DNA from: Entomortierella parvispora
Taxonomy: Eukaryota; Mortierellomycota; Mortierellomycetes; Mortierellales; Mortierellaceae
Reading direction: 5' to 3'
DNA: 64,000 nt
Assembly: GCA_963573315.1 (NCBI GenBank)
Contig: OY752148.1
Coordinates: 1,355,263-1,419,262 of the forward strand
Shown here: positions 9,428-21,400 of the stretch, piece after piece
How the letters are laid out: each line of letters starts with the position of its first letter
How positions within the stretch are numbered: position 1 is the first letter of the stretch
Notes under the pieces: model-generated
What the model was told of the DNA's origin: nothing
The model's input: the letters and a program-made list of their open reading frames with translations, nothing else
The model's database searches: none
Program-made: the position numbers and the translations under genes

Positions 9428-11413
9428 ATGTTGCAAGAAGCGCCCTCCTTTAGCAGGATCGAGATGCTCAAAGTAGAGCTGAAAGATGATCATCGCGTCA
9501 AGGTCGCAGGCGTGGATCTGGACGGAATCCTGAGAGGCAAGGTCATGGCAAAGTCAAAGTTCTTGTCCATCCTCGAGTCTGGTTTTGGTTTTTGTTCCGT
9601 CATCTTTGGTTGGGACATGCACGACAAGACATATCCTACAGAGCTGAGTGTCTCCAACGCCGCCAACGGTAGGTCTATCCTCTGATGCTATCGGGCCGAT
9701 CATTGCTGTGTAGAGAGATCAATGGCGCTAACAAATCCCTTCTCTATCCTACTGCTGATTTGCACATATCATTAGGCTACAGAGACATCATTGCGATCCC
9801 TGACCTCTCGACCTTTAGACGTATTCCTTGGGAAAACAACATCCCATTCTTCCTCCTGTCCTTTTTCGAGCCCGCGACGCGCGAGCCACTGGCGGTCTGT
9901 CCTCGCGGAGTCCTAAAGAAGGTCACGGACGAGCTGGCTTTGCTGGGATGGGAGGCCATGTGCGGAGCCGAGTTTGAGTTCTTCAACTTCAAAGGTAATG
10001 AGGATAATCAACGACCTTTCTGTGGGAAAAGGAGAGCAGGGGGGGAAGACATGTGTTGCATGAATGAGGGCTCTTGGATTATAGATGAATAGAAGACTGA
10101 CTGGTCTGATTATTGCTGCTAACTCTTTCTAAAATGAAACTGGACCATGTAGAATCCCCCGACTCCCTGGCAGCCAAGGGACATACTAATCCCGAGGCAT
10201 TGACACCAGGCATGTTTGGATACTCGCTTCTCCGACCCTCGCTGAACCAAGACTACTTTTACGATGTCTTTGACGAGTGCAAGGCGTTCGGGGTCAATAT
10301 CGAGAGTTTCCATACAGAGACAGGTAAAGGCAATAAGAGCGAGGGCCCATGACTTGGCCATAATGACACGGAACCTTTTCGTGTCACTGTGGGAGTGGGG
10401 GTGGGGGAAAAGTGGAGGAGGAAGAGGGATACTGTATCATATCATCAGACCCGAACAAACATGACGCCCAAAACAAACAGAAAACCTTACTGACACTCGC
10501 TTGTATTGCTCTGTGGGTACCTATCTCCTTCCCACTCTTTTGCACTAATCCAGGCCCGGGCGTATTTGAGGCTGCGCTGGCGTATGACAATGCAACCAAC
10601 ATGGCCGACATGGCCAACCTGTTCAAGCTCTCGGTCAAACAGCTGGGTATGAAGCAAGGTATCATGCCCACATTCATGGCCAAACCCTATGGGGATCAAC
10701 CTGGATGTTCGGGTCACCTGCACTTCTCGCTCAGGGACATTGTCTCCAAAACCAACCTCTTTGCCGCCACCCTGGCCAACAAGGACGACCCACAGCAGTT
10801 TGACTCCGATGCAAAAAGGCACTCTTGGGAGGACTCTGTGGACGGTGTTGAGCACATGAGTCAGGTCATGAAGTGGTTCACTGCCGGATTGTTGACAGGT
10901 CTGCCAAGTATCATGGCCATCTTGGCCCCAAACATCAACTCTTACAAGCGTCTCGTCGAAAACTACTGGGCACCCGTGACAGTCTCCTGGGGAATCGAGA
11001 GCCGAGTCTCTGCGATCCGTGTTATCGGACCACCACAATGCGATCCCAAGGGCACACGTCTGGAGATGCGAGTCGGCGGAGCGGATATCAACCCTCATCT
11101 GGCGATCGCAGCCTGTTTAGCGATGGGTCTTTACGGTATCAAGAACAAGCTGTCGATGCCTGTAGGACCAACGACCGCCGAAGCCGAGGTTGAGCAAAGC
11201 AATGGAAGTGGCAAGGTCCAGGTCAAGGCAGAGAGATTGCCAAAGTCTTTAAAGGACTCTGCCAACGCCATGCTGGCCAAGGACTCGCTTGCGCGTAAGG
11301 TCCTGGGCGATGACTTTGTGGACCACTATGGTGCCACTCGCATGAACGAATACAGGATCTGGGAGACGGCTGTGACTACCTGGGAAACCCAGCGGTACTT
11401 TGAGTTGGTATAG
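9428..11413 (+). CDS. Glutamine synthetase superfamily ligase (type I / FluG- or lengsin-like)
   Basis: Exons 9428-9668, 9776-9994, 10153-10323 and 10554-11413, all with GTRNGN donors and clean phases, 496 aa. Type I GS signatures occur in order: N-terminal beta-grasp part (VDLDGILRGKVMAKSKF), metal-ligand region GAEFEFFNF, then SFHTETGPGVFE formed across the last intron, KPYGDQPGCSGHLHFSL (ATP/Glu region), NSYKRL, RVIGPPQCDPKGTRLEMR, and ADINPHLAIAACLAMGL. This is not the short type II eukaryotic GS. Fungal relatives are annotated as gamma-glutamyl amine ligases or as the FluG C-terminal domain, so the amine substrate cannot be given. The GPGQ glutamine common in the family is Val here. A role in nitrogen or polyamine metabolism is inference. 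Confidence 0.9.
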
Positions 11414-11698
11414 ATTGACAGTTTTTCGTAATAAATATTCTTGTGTGATGGTGTCGTGTGCACAAGCAGGAGCAGCGTCGAGAGTGTGGCTGAGGAGAGA
11501 ATCGGATTTTTGGACTTGGACGCAGGGCTCACAGGAATGTCGAGCATGGAGGCTTGCCAACTCCTTTTTTGTGGAGGGTTATTCTTTTTTTTGCTCTTTT
11601 CTTCATTTGTCTCCTTCCTTCCCTCACAACCCTTTTTCTCTCTGCTGAAAACAAAACGACCGGAATCCCGTCTCTATCAAGAACTCGCAGAACTCAGG

Positions 11699-13651
11699 AT
11701 GGTGCCACATAGCCGCCGGCCTCTCACGGGATCCTCGTCGCGATACTCTGGCAGTGCCATGAGTGGGCCAGGCAGCGCTGGGGGCACTCTTCGAATGCTG
11801 GGTCGCCGACGGATGACCAAATTTCGATTCAGAATGCTGATTGTTATCTATCTAGCCCTGGGATGCATCATTCCTTACTATGTCATGAAGCGTGCTGAGC
11901 AAGAAGAGCTGTCAAGACAACGTCAACTTCAGAGCGAGGACAACCCGCGAGATTACAGACGGCGACCCTTCTTTGAGGATTTGGTTGAGGAGGAGGTGTC
12001 CATCACAGATTCACCACCTGGGGATGATCAGCAGAGAGATGAATATTCTGGGGATTCTATTTTATTGGAAGGAACAGTTCCTCTACTGAGCGGTTCAATC
12101 CAACACACCCCGGAACCTAGGTCAAGTCACCCAACAGCGGATCATATCCAATATCAAATGGAAACCCACGTAGAAGTCCTCGAAGCGATTACAAGGAAGT
12201 TGAAATATTATCGAATCCTATCCAATATCAGAAGGGTCAGGGCTGCTGAAGACTACGAGAAAATAATGGAGGACGCCCTTTCGGGCTCGCGAGAATGGGT
12301 TCAGAACAAGATGCCAGAGGAGTTTCGCTGGATGGGAGAGCGGGAGAGGATACCAGGCACTAAACTTGACACGGCCCAAAAAGCAAGACGGTTTCGGGCG
12401 CTGATGGATCAAGCATTGAACGCTGGTCGGTGGGTCTACGAGCCTCATCGGGACTACCCAGACTTTGGTGGCGCTACAGGCTGGAACAAGAAGAAGCTGA
12501 ACGAGCGCGATCGTGATGTGGCCATCGACCGACCTCCTTTCCCAGAGGCCGGCAAGTACCATTGGGAGCCTCTCGCAGAATCCGACTCCCAATCTACGGA
12601 ATCCACTCCACAAGAGCGACCACTCGGAGAATTACCTTCTGCACCTTCTACTCTTCGTCCGGGCTGGCATGCAAATCGAATTCCACCAGAGGATTTTTGC
12701 GAGATCCTTGGACCCCGCCACATTGTCCTTGTCGGCGATCTGATCCATTGGCAGTTGCATGATTCGATCATGTACAACATGTTTGATAATCCGCAAGCGT
12801 GCTATGGCGATTTGGCCTGCCATATTGGAGTAGGACACCCACTTTGTCCACTACCGGACGATGTGCGCCTGAAGTTTGTCCGGAACGATCTTTTGTCCCC
12901 TGTGCGACTCCGCAAGATCAAAAGCAACGAGACAAAGACTCATAATCCCGTTGAGATGCCGTGGCTTAAAGATATGAGACTCAAAGACACCGTTATCCTT
13001 GGAGCCACTCATCACAATCTAAGGGACTATCAGTTCCAGAGACGACTGACAGAAACGGTGACCAAGATCCGGATGGCAAGACCCGAGGCGCTCATCATAT
13101 ACCGAAATAATCCCGTAGGACATCCTGGATGTCCCTCAAGAGCCAATGGGTACAATAACGAAAAGATCCAACGACTGCAAAGGGAAGTTGAGAAGGTGCA
13201 GAAGCAAAAGCTGCAACGAAAGCAGCTGAAAAAGCAGCTGAAAAAGCAGCTGCAGCTATCGGGCGCTGAAGTGGATGTCATCCTCAAGGGGATGCTACCG
13301 CCAAAGAAAAAAAGGAGGCAAAGGGCGAAATTTCTCAGGCATGACAATTCGACGTTTGAAGCGGCTCCCAAACCTTTTGATCAGGGTATACCATTTTCAG
13401 AGTTGCTGGATTACCCATCGAACTGGGTCGACTACGACCGACAGAATCAAATGGCCAAAATCATTGTTGAGGCAGCCGGGGGGATCTATTGGAATGTGGC
13501 TACAATGACCAACATGAGGCCAGACGGACATGTTGGTGGACAGGATTGTTTAAGTTACAAACGCCCTGGACCTACAGACGAGTGGGCTGTTTCCCTTTAC
13601 AACCTGTTCAAGACAATTCATCAAGTCGAACAGGAGGCGACGACGGCGTAG
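11699..13651 (+). CDS. PMR5/TBL (PC-esterase)-like type II membrane protein, catalytic residues missing
   Basis: Single exon, 650 aa from the ATG at 11699; an open frame continues upstream without an ATG. A basic N-terminus precedes one TM helix (about 46-62, MLIVIYLALGCIIPYYV), so a Golgi/ER type II topology is likely. The luminal part has the SGNH-like first motif as HIVLVGDLIHWQLHDSIM, with GDL (346-348) in place of the family's GDS. Its final motif is RPDGHVGGQDCLSYKRPG, with DCLS (616-619) in place of the DxxH in which Asp and His are catalytic. TPDEW/TDEW-type context and the spacing otherwise fit PC-esterases, which O-acetylate or de-acetylate cell-wall glycans. A Lys/Gln-rich coiled coil (about 480-545) interrupts the domain. 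Loss of both Ser and His suggests a pseudoenzyme or a glycan-binding partner. Confidence 0.75.
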   Translation: MVPHSRRPLTGSSSRYSGSAMSGPGSAGGTLRMLGRRRMTKFRFRMLIVIYLALGCIIPYYVMKRAEQEELSRQRQLQSEDNPRDYRRRPFFEDLVEEEVSITDSPPGDDQQRDEYSGDSILLEGTVPLLSGSIQHTPEPRSSHPTADHIQYQMETHVEVLEAITRKLKYYRILSNIRRVRAAEDYEKIMEDALSGSREWVQNKMPEEFRWMGERERIPGTKLDTAQKARRFRALMDQALNAGRWVYEPHRDYPDFGGATGWNKKKLNERDRDVAIDRPPFPEAGKYHWEPLAESDSQSTESTPQERPLGELPSAPSTLRPGWHANRIPPEDFCEILGPRHIVLVGDLIHWQLHDSIMYNMFDNPQACYGDLACHIGVGHPLCPLPDDVRLKFVRNDLLSPVRLRKIKSNETKTHNPVEMPWLKDMRLKDTVILGATHHNLRDYQFQRRLTETVTKIRMARPEALIIYRNNPVGHPGCPSRANGYNNEKIQRLQREVEKVQKQKLQRKQLKKQLKKQLQLSGAEVDVILKGMLPPKKKRRQRAKFLRHDNSTFEAAPKPFDQGIPFSELLDYPSNWVDYDRQNQMAKIIVEAAGGIYWNVATMTNMRPDGHVGGQDCLSYKRPGPTDEWAVSLYNLFKTIHQVEQEATTA

Positions 13652-16025
13652 TTTGCTTTTTCCCGTTATCTTTTTCTAGAGATGTTCTCCCCAATTAAAA
13701 TATAAAGCGCGTCATGTTGAAGTGAGGCGCGTTAAAAAGGTTGAGGTTGTCTTTTTCCTCTCTTTTGAGTATCATGGATCATCGGGCTGTTGCACCGGAA
13801 CAGGGAAGCTAGCCGGGAGAGCTCCCGATTGGGAGGGAGGGTAGGATGACAGGGTTCTTGGTTCGTGGTGTGCTGTCGAGCCTTGTGTTGTGCGGGAATG
13901 ATCATTCGACAGGGCTGCAGCCATAAATTCTCTGACCAAAAGAAGCAGACAAAAGGATCGGAAAGGGGGTCCAGACGCTTGTTGACATCATTCTTTAACA
14001 TCCACAAACAAATGCCAAGAAATGGAAAGAGGAAAGAAAACCCCAAGTCGGTTGGGAGAAGGTGGGAGAAAAGGTGGAGGGGAAGGAGCATGGTCCTTCT
14101 GGATCACTTCAGGGCCTCGTCATGCATTAATGCAATTAACCAAAAAAAAAAAAAGCAACAGCCCAACGGGAGGAAGATGGAAAGGAGTGATCAAGACGGG
14201 TGTACTGACCTTGTGGCATGCTCCTCCAAATGGTGGCAAAGCATCCGTCCTGCAGTGTTCGGAGAGGAAAAAAAAAATCTGGAAAATGGGCAGTTTTTAT
14301 GGAATAGGCTAGAAGTCTTGTGACGGACATGAGTCTGGATGAGTCGTCAACACCGCAAATGTCCAAGCCCAACCGCAGTTTGCCTTTGGACTTCCCCACG
14401 CTTTAAAAGGGACAGCGAAAACAAGAAAAAAAAACACAAAAGGAATCCCAAGGAAAACAGGACCACCAAACCAAACAAAGCGTTTCTCGAGGTCAACCAC
14501 TCGTCCCACCATTGATCAGCAACGGATCTCAACATCCCTCCCCTCGTCCTCTTATCACTTTTCTTTGAGCTCAGTCTTCGCTCCCATTTTTTATTCGCAT
14601 TTCTTATTCTCACTTCTTTTACACATAACCATTCAACACCCACGGAAATCGACCGCGATGATGTTCCCACTCTAGTTGCCCAATTCGTCAAGGTAAACGT
14701 TCATGCAAGCTGAAGCAGGTTTTCAGAGCCAGATTATTATTTTTCCCTTTTTGTTTTTGTGCAACCGTGTTGTGGTGACGGGAATTGACATGGAGCCGCA
14801 GCAGTTAAGGCTGGAACCGATGTACTTTTTTTTGTGTCGTTTGTGAACACACAGCGAGTGCGAACATCTGAACGACCGTCCCCTCCATTGCTGCCTTGGA
14901 GGATTGGCAGCGATGATCACTGAAGGACGCGTGAAGCTGAGAGAGGAAGAGAGGATGCGAAAAAACAAGATAAGAGGGGCTTGAAGGACAGAGGGCAATT
15001 GTATTTTTGTCAAGGTTGTGGCAGTGCTCTCGCCCTCCCTTGAGAGCCACACGAGGATGGTGTGGCAGTGGTTCTTCAAGAGTTCGATGACCTTCTGTGA
15101 AGAGGGGCGATGTTTAGTCCTTTGTCTGTCAAGAGACACCAGCAGAGTGCTCAGCGAACAACCCTTGTCAATCGGGCTAACAGAAGGCCCCAGGCCCCAA
15201 CCTGAAGGATGTTTCGCCTGGGCTTTGAGTTGAGTGGCAGTGAGTCGGGCTGGGCGAGGGGGGCAAGCGCGCTTTTTGGTTTTCCTTTGGTCGGGGTGGA
15301 TGGGACTCTGCTGCGTCGCATTTTTTTTTTCGGTTTCTTCGATTTTCGCCCTCGTTCAGGGAACGATGAGCAAAAATGAGCAATTGGGGCAAGGAGTCCA
15401 GCTCTATAAAGCCTCAGCCTGTGGGCCATGGGCCACTTTTTTTTCTCTCTCTTCTCTTCCTTCACCCTCCTTTCCACTTTTCTCTCCCCCCCTTCCCTCT
15501 CACCCCCCTTCACTTGTTGTTGGTCGTCGTCGTCGTTGCTTGTTGTTCAACACTTCCATTCCTCTTCCCTCTGTTGTTGTTCGGTCTTGCACCACTCTTT
15601 TTCTGACAAACTGACCCTTGCTTGCTGCAACAATCCCGTTGTTCCACATCTCTTCCTCCTTTGCGCCCCAAAAAGATCCTCTTTTTCGCGAGTGTGCTCG
15701 GTTGAATTCTTGTGGTGATTGTGTAGTTTGCTCGCTGCGTCTTTTTGTAATTAAACCCCAGAAAAAAGAACGCTTGACCTTTAGAAAGGAAGAAGAAGGA
15801 TTCTCTGTTTATATTCCATCCCCCCCAAAGTTGAACACACAACGTCGACGCGCACTCTCGTCCGATTGAACTCTGCAAAGTAATCCATCGTTTTCCGTTC
15901 GTCCTTTTTGAGCGCTGTCTCCAACCGTCGAGCTGCCTAGTCCTCAAGCGAACCTTCCAACCATCTAACCTGATTTCTTGCCCATCGTCGTCTCTCCCAC
16001 CGCATCGCTTAGGCACACTTTACCA
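13652..16025. other. Long intergenic region; promoter and leader of C2H2 gene
   Basis: About 2.4 kb with no gene I can support. The segment 14560-14697 resembles a spliced 5' leader: a CT-rich tract, a short stretch, and a GTAAAC donor-like site at 14693. From 15405 a TATA box and about 600 nt of CT-rich leader precede the ATG at 16026, so the zinc-finger gene probably has a long 5'UTR with upstream ATGs. Confidence 0.45.
15405..15411 (+). promoter_or_regulatory. Probable TATA box of C2H2 gene
   Basis: TATAAAG in a CTCTATAAAGCC context is followed by a CT-rich stretch typical of start regions here. It lies 621 bp upstream of the ATG, so the call implies a long leader. Confidence 0.45.
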
Positions 16026-17366
16026 ATGGATCCCTCAGCTCAATTCCTTGCTTCTTTGGCCATGGATATGTCAACTGATATGGGCCTCTTTGAGGATTGT
16101 GCTCAATCTCTGTTTCCTTCGAACGAAGTTTTCCTCGCTGGCGCCAACAACCTCACTGCTGCCACTAATGCTGCTACTGCTATGAATGCTTTCCCCGCTG
16201 TTACTTCCACCAATGCTGATGGTGCCCTGAACTTGGACGACTGGCCTTCCTGGGACATTATCCAGTCCAAGCAAGGCCTTTCCTCGTTCTCTGCTGTGTC
16301 TGAGGTGAATGCCTCCTCGACCGCCGGTCTCTCTATGGATTTCACACCCGACCTGTCACCTTCCATGAGCCTCTATACCCCTGCTGTCCACTCTTTCCAG
16401 TCTCCATCTGCCTTTGACCACTTGGCTATGGATGAGCTGAGCTCGAGCCCCGCGATGGATGATGCTCTCTTCAGCAGCCAACAATCGCAGGATAGCTTTG
16501 ACTATGACTTTGGTGTCTCCTCCCAGATGAACATGGCTCCCTCCTGGTCCTCCATGACCTCGTCTCAGTCTGACTTTGAGTTGTTCCCGAGCCAGCAACA
16601 TGGTCCCTCGGTTACTAGCTTGGAGCAACTGTTGATGACCCCTCTGGTGATGCCTTCTCAGTCTGGATTGAATGCGATCGATGAGTCGCCCTTCGAGTCC
16701 GAGATGGATTACTTTTCCCCCCAGAGCTCGGCCCCTGTTAGCCCAATGATGACCGGCTATGGCGATTTGTTTGATAACCTCCACTTCGGGACGACCTTCG
16801 ATATCCCTGCCAATGGTGCTGCTTCCGGATCCGTTCACGTCGATTCTGCCAACCAGTCTCAGAAGACGACCGGCTACCAGCCTCCAAGACGCCGTCGTCG
16901 TCGCCGTACGACCTCGGAGGAGGCTGCGCGTGTGATTGTCACAGAGTCCGTCTCGACCAAGGCCAAGAACATGGCGGCATCGACCTCGGAGGTCAAGCCC
17001 CGGTACCAGTGTTCGGTTTGTGACAAGACCTTCTCGCGTCCCTTCAACCTGCGATCTCATCGGGCTACCCACGCTGGTATCAAGCCCTTTGCCTGCTCTC
17101 ATTTGAACGACAAGAATGAGGTCTGTGGCGCCGCGTTCGCCCGTCGCCATGACCTGGAGCGCCACATCTGCAGTTGTCATTCAGCTGAAAAGCTGTTTTC
17201 GTGTGACCACTGCGGTGCCAAGTGTGGCCGTAACGACGCGTTCAAGAGACATCTGCAGAGACACCCAGCTTGCGGTCTAGCCGCTGCGGCAGCCGCTGTC
17301 ACGAAGAAGGCACTCTTGATCCAGGAGGAAGAGAACATGAAGAAGGCCTCTAGGGCATTCGACTGA
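16026..17366 (+). CDS. C2H2 zinc-finger transcription factor
   Basis: Single exon, 446 aa; ATG at 16026 follows TTTACCA. The first 290 residues are Ser/Met/Ala/Gln-rich and acidic (activation-domain-like), with short hydrophobic-acidic patches. A basic run (PPRRRRRRRTTSEEAAR, near 282-298) could be a nuclear localisation signal. Three C2H2 fingers follow from about residue 327: YQCSVCDKTFSRPFNLRSHRATH, then FACSHL...CGAAFARRHDLERHICSCH with an extended Cys-Cys spacing, then FSCDHCGAKCGRNDAFKRHLQRH. An alanine run (AAAAAA) and Lys-rich tail end the protein. The finger arrangement resembles fungal Azf1/CreA-like regulators. DNA target and pathway cannot be inferred. Its long leader suggests translational control, which is speculative. 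Confidence 0.9.
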   Translation: MDPSAQFLASLAMDMSTDMGLFEDCAQSLFPSNEVFLAGANNLTAATNAATAMNAFPAVTSTNADGALNLDDWPSWDIIQSKQGLSSFSAVSEVNASSTAGLSMDFTPDLSPSMSLYTPAVHSFQSPSAFDHLAMDELSSSPAMDDALFSSQQSQDSFDYDFGVSSQMNMAPSWSSMTSSQSDFELFPSQQHGPSVTSLEQLLMTPLVMPSQSGLNAIDESPFESEMDYFSPQSSAPVSPMMTGYGDLFDNLHFGTTFDIPANGAASGSVHVDSANQSQKTTGYQPPRRRRRRRTTSEEAARVIVTESVSTKAKNMAASTSEVKPRYQCSVCDKTFSRPFNLRSHRATHAGIKPFACSHLNDKNEVCGAAFARRHDLERHICSCHSAEKLFSCDHCGAKCGRNDAFKRHLQRHPACGLAAAAAAVTKKALLIQEEENMKKASRAFD

Positions 17367-18494
17367 TGAATGAGCGCACCTAGTCCCCGCGTCTCTTTAT
17401 TTTTCTGGCTGCTCCCTCTCCTCACCTCTTGGAGTTGTCACTCCTCCTTGAGCTCCCAGGAACAGGTCGATTGACATCAGCATCATCATCATCATCAGCA
17501 TCATCATCATCAGCATCGGCATCAGCATATCAGCATCAACAACGGCAGCAGCAGCAGCAGCAGCAGCAGCAGAGTAACACAGCAACCAACAAGAACAACA
17601 ACAAACAAAACAACAATAACAACGCCCCCATGGTGTTGACGGTCGACAGGAACGGCACCGACACACCTTTTTTTGGATAAAAGGTGGACGGAAAGCACTG
17701 AGGGAAGATACCCCCAAAAGAGTCAAAGTAGTGTCCTCGGACGGATTCCTTGGCACTCTTTCTCTTCTTCCTCAATTTTGCCTAGTACTCCCGTCTCATC
17801 ATACCCCCCGACAACCAACAAAAAACACATCCCAACAACCCTTTGCGATGCTCATACCTTTTCCCGTTCAAAGAAGGATCGACTTTATTGGAACTGTGGG
17901 CATTTAAAGGCATGCCTCAGATTTCTTTTTATCGCTCGTCTTCTTTTGTTCAAAGGTGGTGACTCGTCCATACTTTTTTTTTTTTTTTTTCTTTTTTTTT
18001 TTTTTCCCCATTTTTACAAAAGATTGGCTAGTTCTGCCTTCCTTGTCGCGTTCATATTGGCCCTTTTGCAGCTTTAAGCCCCAGTAACCTCTCTTTCTAC
18101 ATTTTTTTTGCGAAGGGGAGCTCGTTCTTTTAAGAAGAACAAATGGGACCCTGAGGATGCAATGACTAGTTGTCCGCGTTGGTCAAGACGCTGTCCTAAA
18201 TTTCACATTTTATTTTCATTTTGCATTGCATTTCCTCAATAAAAACTCTTCACAGAGTCCTCCCAAAGAACTGATGCCTCCTCGCCGGCCTCTTGCATGA
18301 AAGTTGAATCGTCCTTGAAAATAATTTTTATTGAATAAACGTTATCACGTGCTTAATAAAAAAAATAAAAAATAAAAAATCCCGCGTAGTCTGCACACTG
18401 CATTCATTCCGTTTGGGCGGTCGTCATTCAAGTTTCAACTTTTCTGTTCTCTATTCCTCAAGGACAAGCAACCCTCAGGGAGAATACACATCCG
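17367..18494. other. Intergenic with trinucleotide repeats; promoter of VPS9 gene
   Basis: Holds the 3' flank of the C2H2 gene with CAT/CAG repeats, T runs at 17970-18006, AATAAA sites near 18239 and 18335, an A/T run at 18358-18380, and a CT-rich leader before 18495. No further gene was seen. Confidence 0.5.
17476..17573 (+). repeat. CAT/CAG trinucleotide microsatellite
   Basis: Interrupted (CAT)n/(CAG)n array followed by an uninterrupted CAG run at about 17545-17572. It lies about 110 bp after the stop of the C2H2 gene, probably in its 3'UTR. Confidence 0.85.
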
Positions 18495-21400
18495 ATGCAG
18501 AACATCCCAGGCCTTTCGTTCTTTGATGGACTGACGCGATCCCGACCAGCATCCGCGTCTGGGCGCCAAGCCCGTTCTCCACCAGAGACGCCGCTTCTTG
18601 ATGCAGCCCCATTCTCATCTCTGAGGGGTGTCATGTCCACCTCTCATCCGCTTGGAGCTCATGGAGACGGAGACGACGGTGCTATCGAACAAGGAGACTC
18701 TGCCGACTCAAAGGATACAGCAGCAGCCGCCTCAGGGGACCCATTATCCTCATCATCATCCACTTCTCTTCCTTCTGCATCTTTTTCCAGGCGAGCCGCA
18801 ACCGTCTCGTCGGGCTCTTCATCACCCTCGACTTCCTCTTCTTCTTCACCCTTTTCAGCGCGACGAATAAGTGGGGCCTCTAACTCCTCGCGGCCTTCCA
18901 TCCTTTCAAAGGATGGAAGTCTCTTCTCGTCTCCAATTCTGGGTCGGAGGACCTCGAGTACATCAGAGGGAACAAGGGAGAGAAGTGGTTCAATCCAGAA
19001 CGAGGAACCGACCGCCAAGGATGTGTCCTTGATGTCTCAAGGAACTCAAGCCTATGCTATGCTAAAGCGGATTCAAGAGCACCCAATCGAACTGGCAGAT
19101 ATCATCCGTTTGCTTGTAACCAAAAAGGTAAAAAAAATGGCGGAGGGTCAACCAAAGAACGCGTCAAAATTACGCCTGCACCCTCAGCCTAATAATTTTT
19201 TTTTCTTTTCGATGGTTCCATTAGGCGATTTTAATCCTGCCCACCTGCCCGGTGGCAGAAGAGGAGCAAACACCCAGCAGGATGTATTACGAGGACCATG
19301 TCATTATCCCTGAAAGTAACCACGGCGAGTCCTTGTTTGTGACCCTGAGTGGGATGCGGGGGATTTTGAGGCCGGCATCATCATCGATCACAATGCTTGG
19401 GATGACATCTGAGCAGGATTCTGGAACGCTGGTCTCCGATGCCTCTGGACCTACCAAACGGTCCTTCTTTGACAATCTTTCGAAATCAGTCGACGCTTCT
19501 GATACTGAAGACGCAAAGAAGAACAATGGCGGCCATTTAGAGTTGAAGCTTGTAAATTCGAGCAAAAGACCTGTCGTGATCTTTGTTGAATCTGTGGGTT
19601 CGGTGCATGCGCTTTTGCTGGATCACCCAGTCGTACGACAGGAAGGAGATGTGGCACCCACACCAATTGTGCCACTTATGACTGCCGCTACAGCAACGAC
19701 TTCTACTAGTACAGCATCGCTTATGGATCGGGCGGCTGCCAGAAGGACGGCTAGTTCAGCGGCTAGTTCAGTGCGGTCCGCAAGTCTCTACGAGGATACA
19801 GGTGATCTTCCAAGGTTACCCAAGATCGCAACTGATTTGCCTCTTGAGTGGGACAGCATGGTCCGCGGCCTGGAAAGGTAATCCTCTCTGAACATGATCA
19901 AATTGAGAAAGGTGCGTTTTTTGCCTCTCCATTCAACTAATCCATGGGCTTGCTCAATGAATTTTGTGTATAGTTTTGTGGTAAAGCTCAGGAAAAATCC
20001 ATTGCCCAACCTAGACCGGTATGCAAACGAGTTGCAACGTAAATATGACGAGGTCAGGGAGCGGTTTGAGGTTTACGGCTCAGCCTCGGGAATGAATCAT
20101 CGATGGAGCGACCAAGACTTTGATGAGGCTCAGCAGTGGGTCGAGGCTTGGCTCTGCCGAGAGCTCTACCAGACATTGTTTGCACAGCCTGGCAGTGAGG
20201 ATTTTTTGCATGACGAGCAACTACAGGCCAAGATTGCTGCACTGAATTTCATGGACTTGACTCTGGAGCATCTCGGATTTGTACTTGAACATCCAGAGGA
20301 TGTCGCTCATATCGCAGACGTTGTACGGGAGGGCGGCGTTGGTGAGTGCAGCTTTGGGTTGGAGTGGTTTTGGGACTGATGGCAGTTTGTTTATGACACC
20401 TGATAACTAAGCGTCCTTTTTTCCCGCTTTGTTCCAGAGATGCAGAAGTTAGCACTGGTTAAGTCACCAACCGACAAGATGAATGTCATTCTGTCTTCGC
20501 ACCGTGTCGTCGTCAGTAAGTATCACGGATTATATTTGTCGAAGCTTGGTTTGTAAAAATCAGAAGAAATTAACTCAATTGGTTGAACACTGCATGTAGA
20601 TGCGCTGAACAGGGAGCCGGCTGTCCAGGAATTGCTAGCAAAGGTGGAAGAGGCCAGCAAAGAAGAAGCACTCGCAGAGTCAAGCGACGTACCAGAGATA
20701 ACTGGGCTTACCACCGCAAAGGAAATAGTGGAAACGTCAAGCACCCGAAGCAAACGCACCAGCATGCCCAAAATTTTGATGGATGGTGTCATTCCCAGAG
20801 CTGATACCGATGCTTCTCTCTCAGGAGCTCGTTCGCCCAAGATCATGATGGATGAGGGATATGAAAAACCTCTGTCAATGAGCGGAGAGGACGCCGAGAC
20901 AGAAGAGCCGACCTTAACAGCCGTCAAAATCCTGAATGAAGACGCCTCGAAGTCCAACAGTATTGTGGGAGAAGTGGATCCAGCAAGCGTGGAGTTGCCA
21001 AAGAGCCCTGCTTTGGAAGAAACGACTGGCGTCTCTTTAGTATTGCCAGAGACTGTAACTGAGGACGCTGATCCGGAAGACACTCAAGAGAAAGCAATTG
21101 TAACAGACTCAACTTCAGGGCCTGTGTCCACAGCTGACAGTTTGGCTGCTTTGCCATCGACACGAAGACAGTACAGTGCAGATGTGTTGTTGCCTCTATT
21201 GATCTTCAGCGTGGTCAAGAGTAATCCGCCGATGCTCATCTCGAATCTGCGGTAAGCTGGGCCTGCATCTGTGGTTTGGTTCAGCGCGACTGTCATGAAT
21301 CTTGATGAGAAGTTCTAATGGTGTCGGCGTCGATTTAACAATAGATATATCCAACGGTTCAAAGTGCAGGATCAACTTACAGGGGAATTGGCTTACTGTC

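Noticed and set aside
13865-14323. 152-codon plus-strand frame between the TBL-like and C2H2 genes
   Set aside because: Lys/Gly-rich from A/G-rich sequence, no domain and no sign of a start region; more likely noncoding.
15978-16025. N-terminal extension of the C2H2 protein
   Set aside because: It would need a TTG start; the ATG at 16026 is in frame and has a better context.
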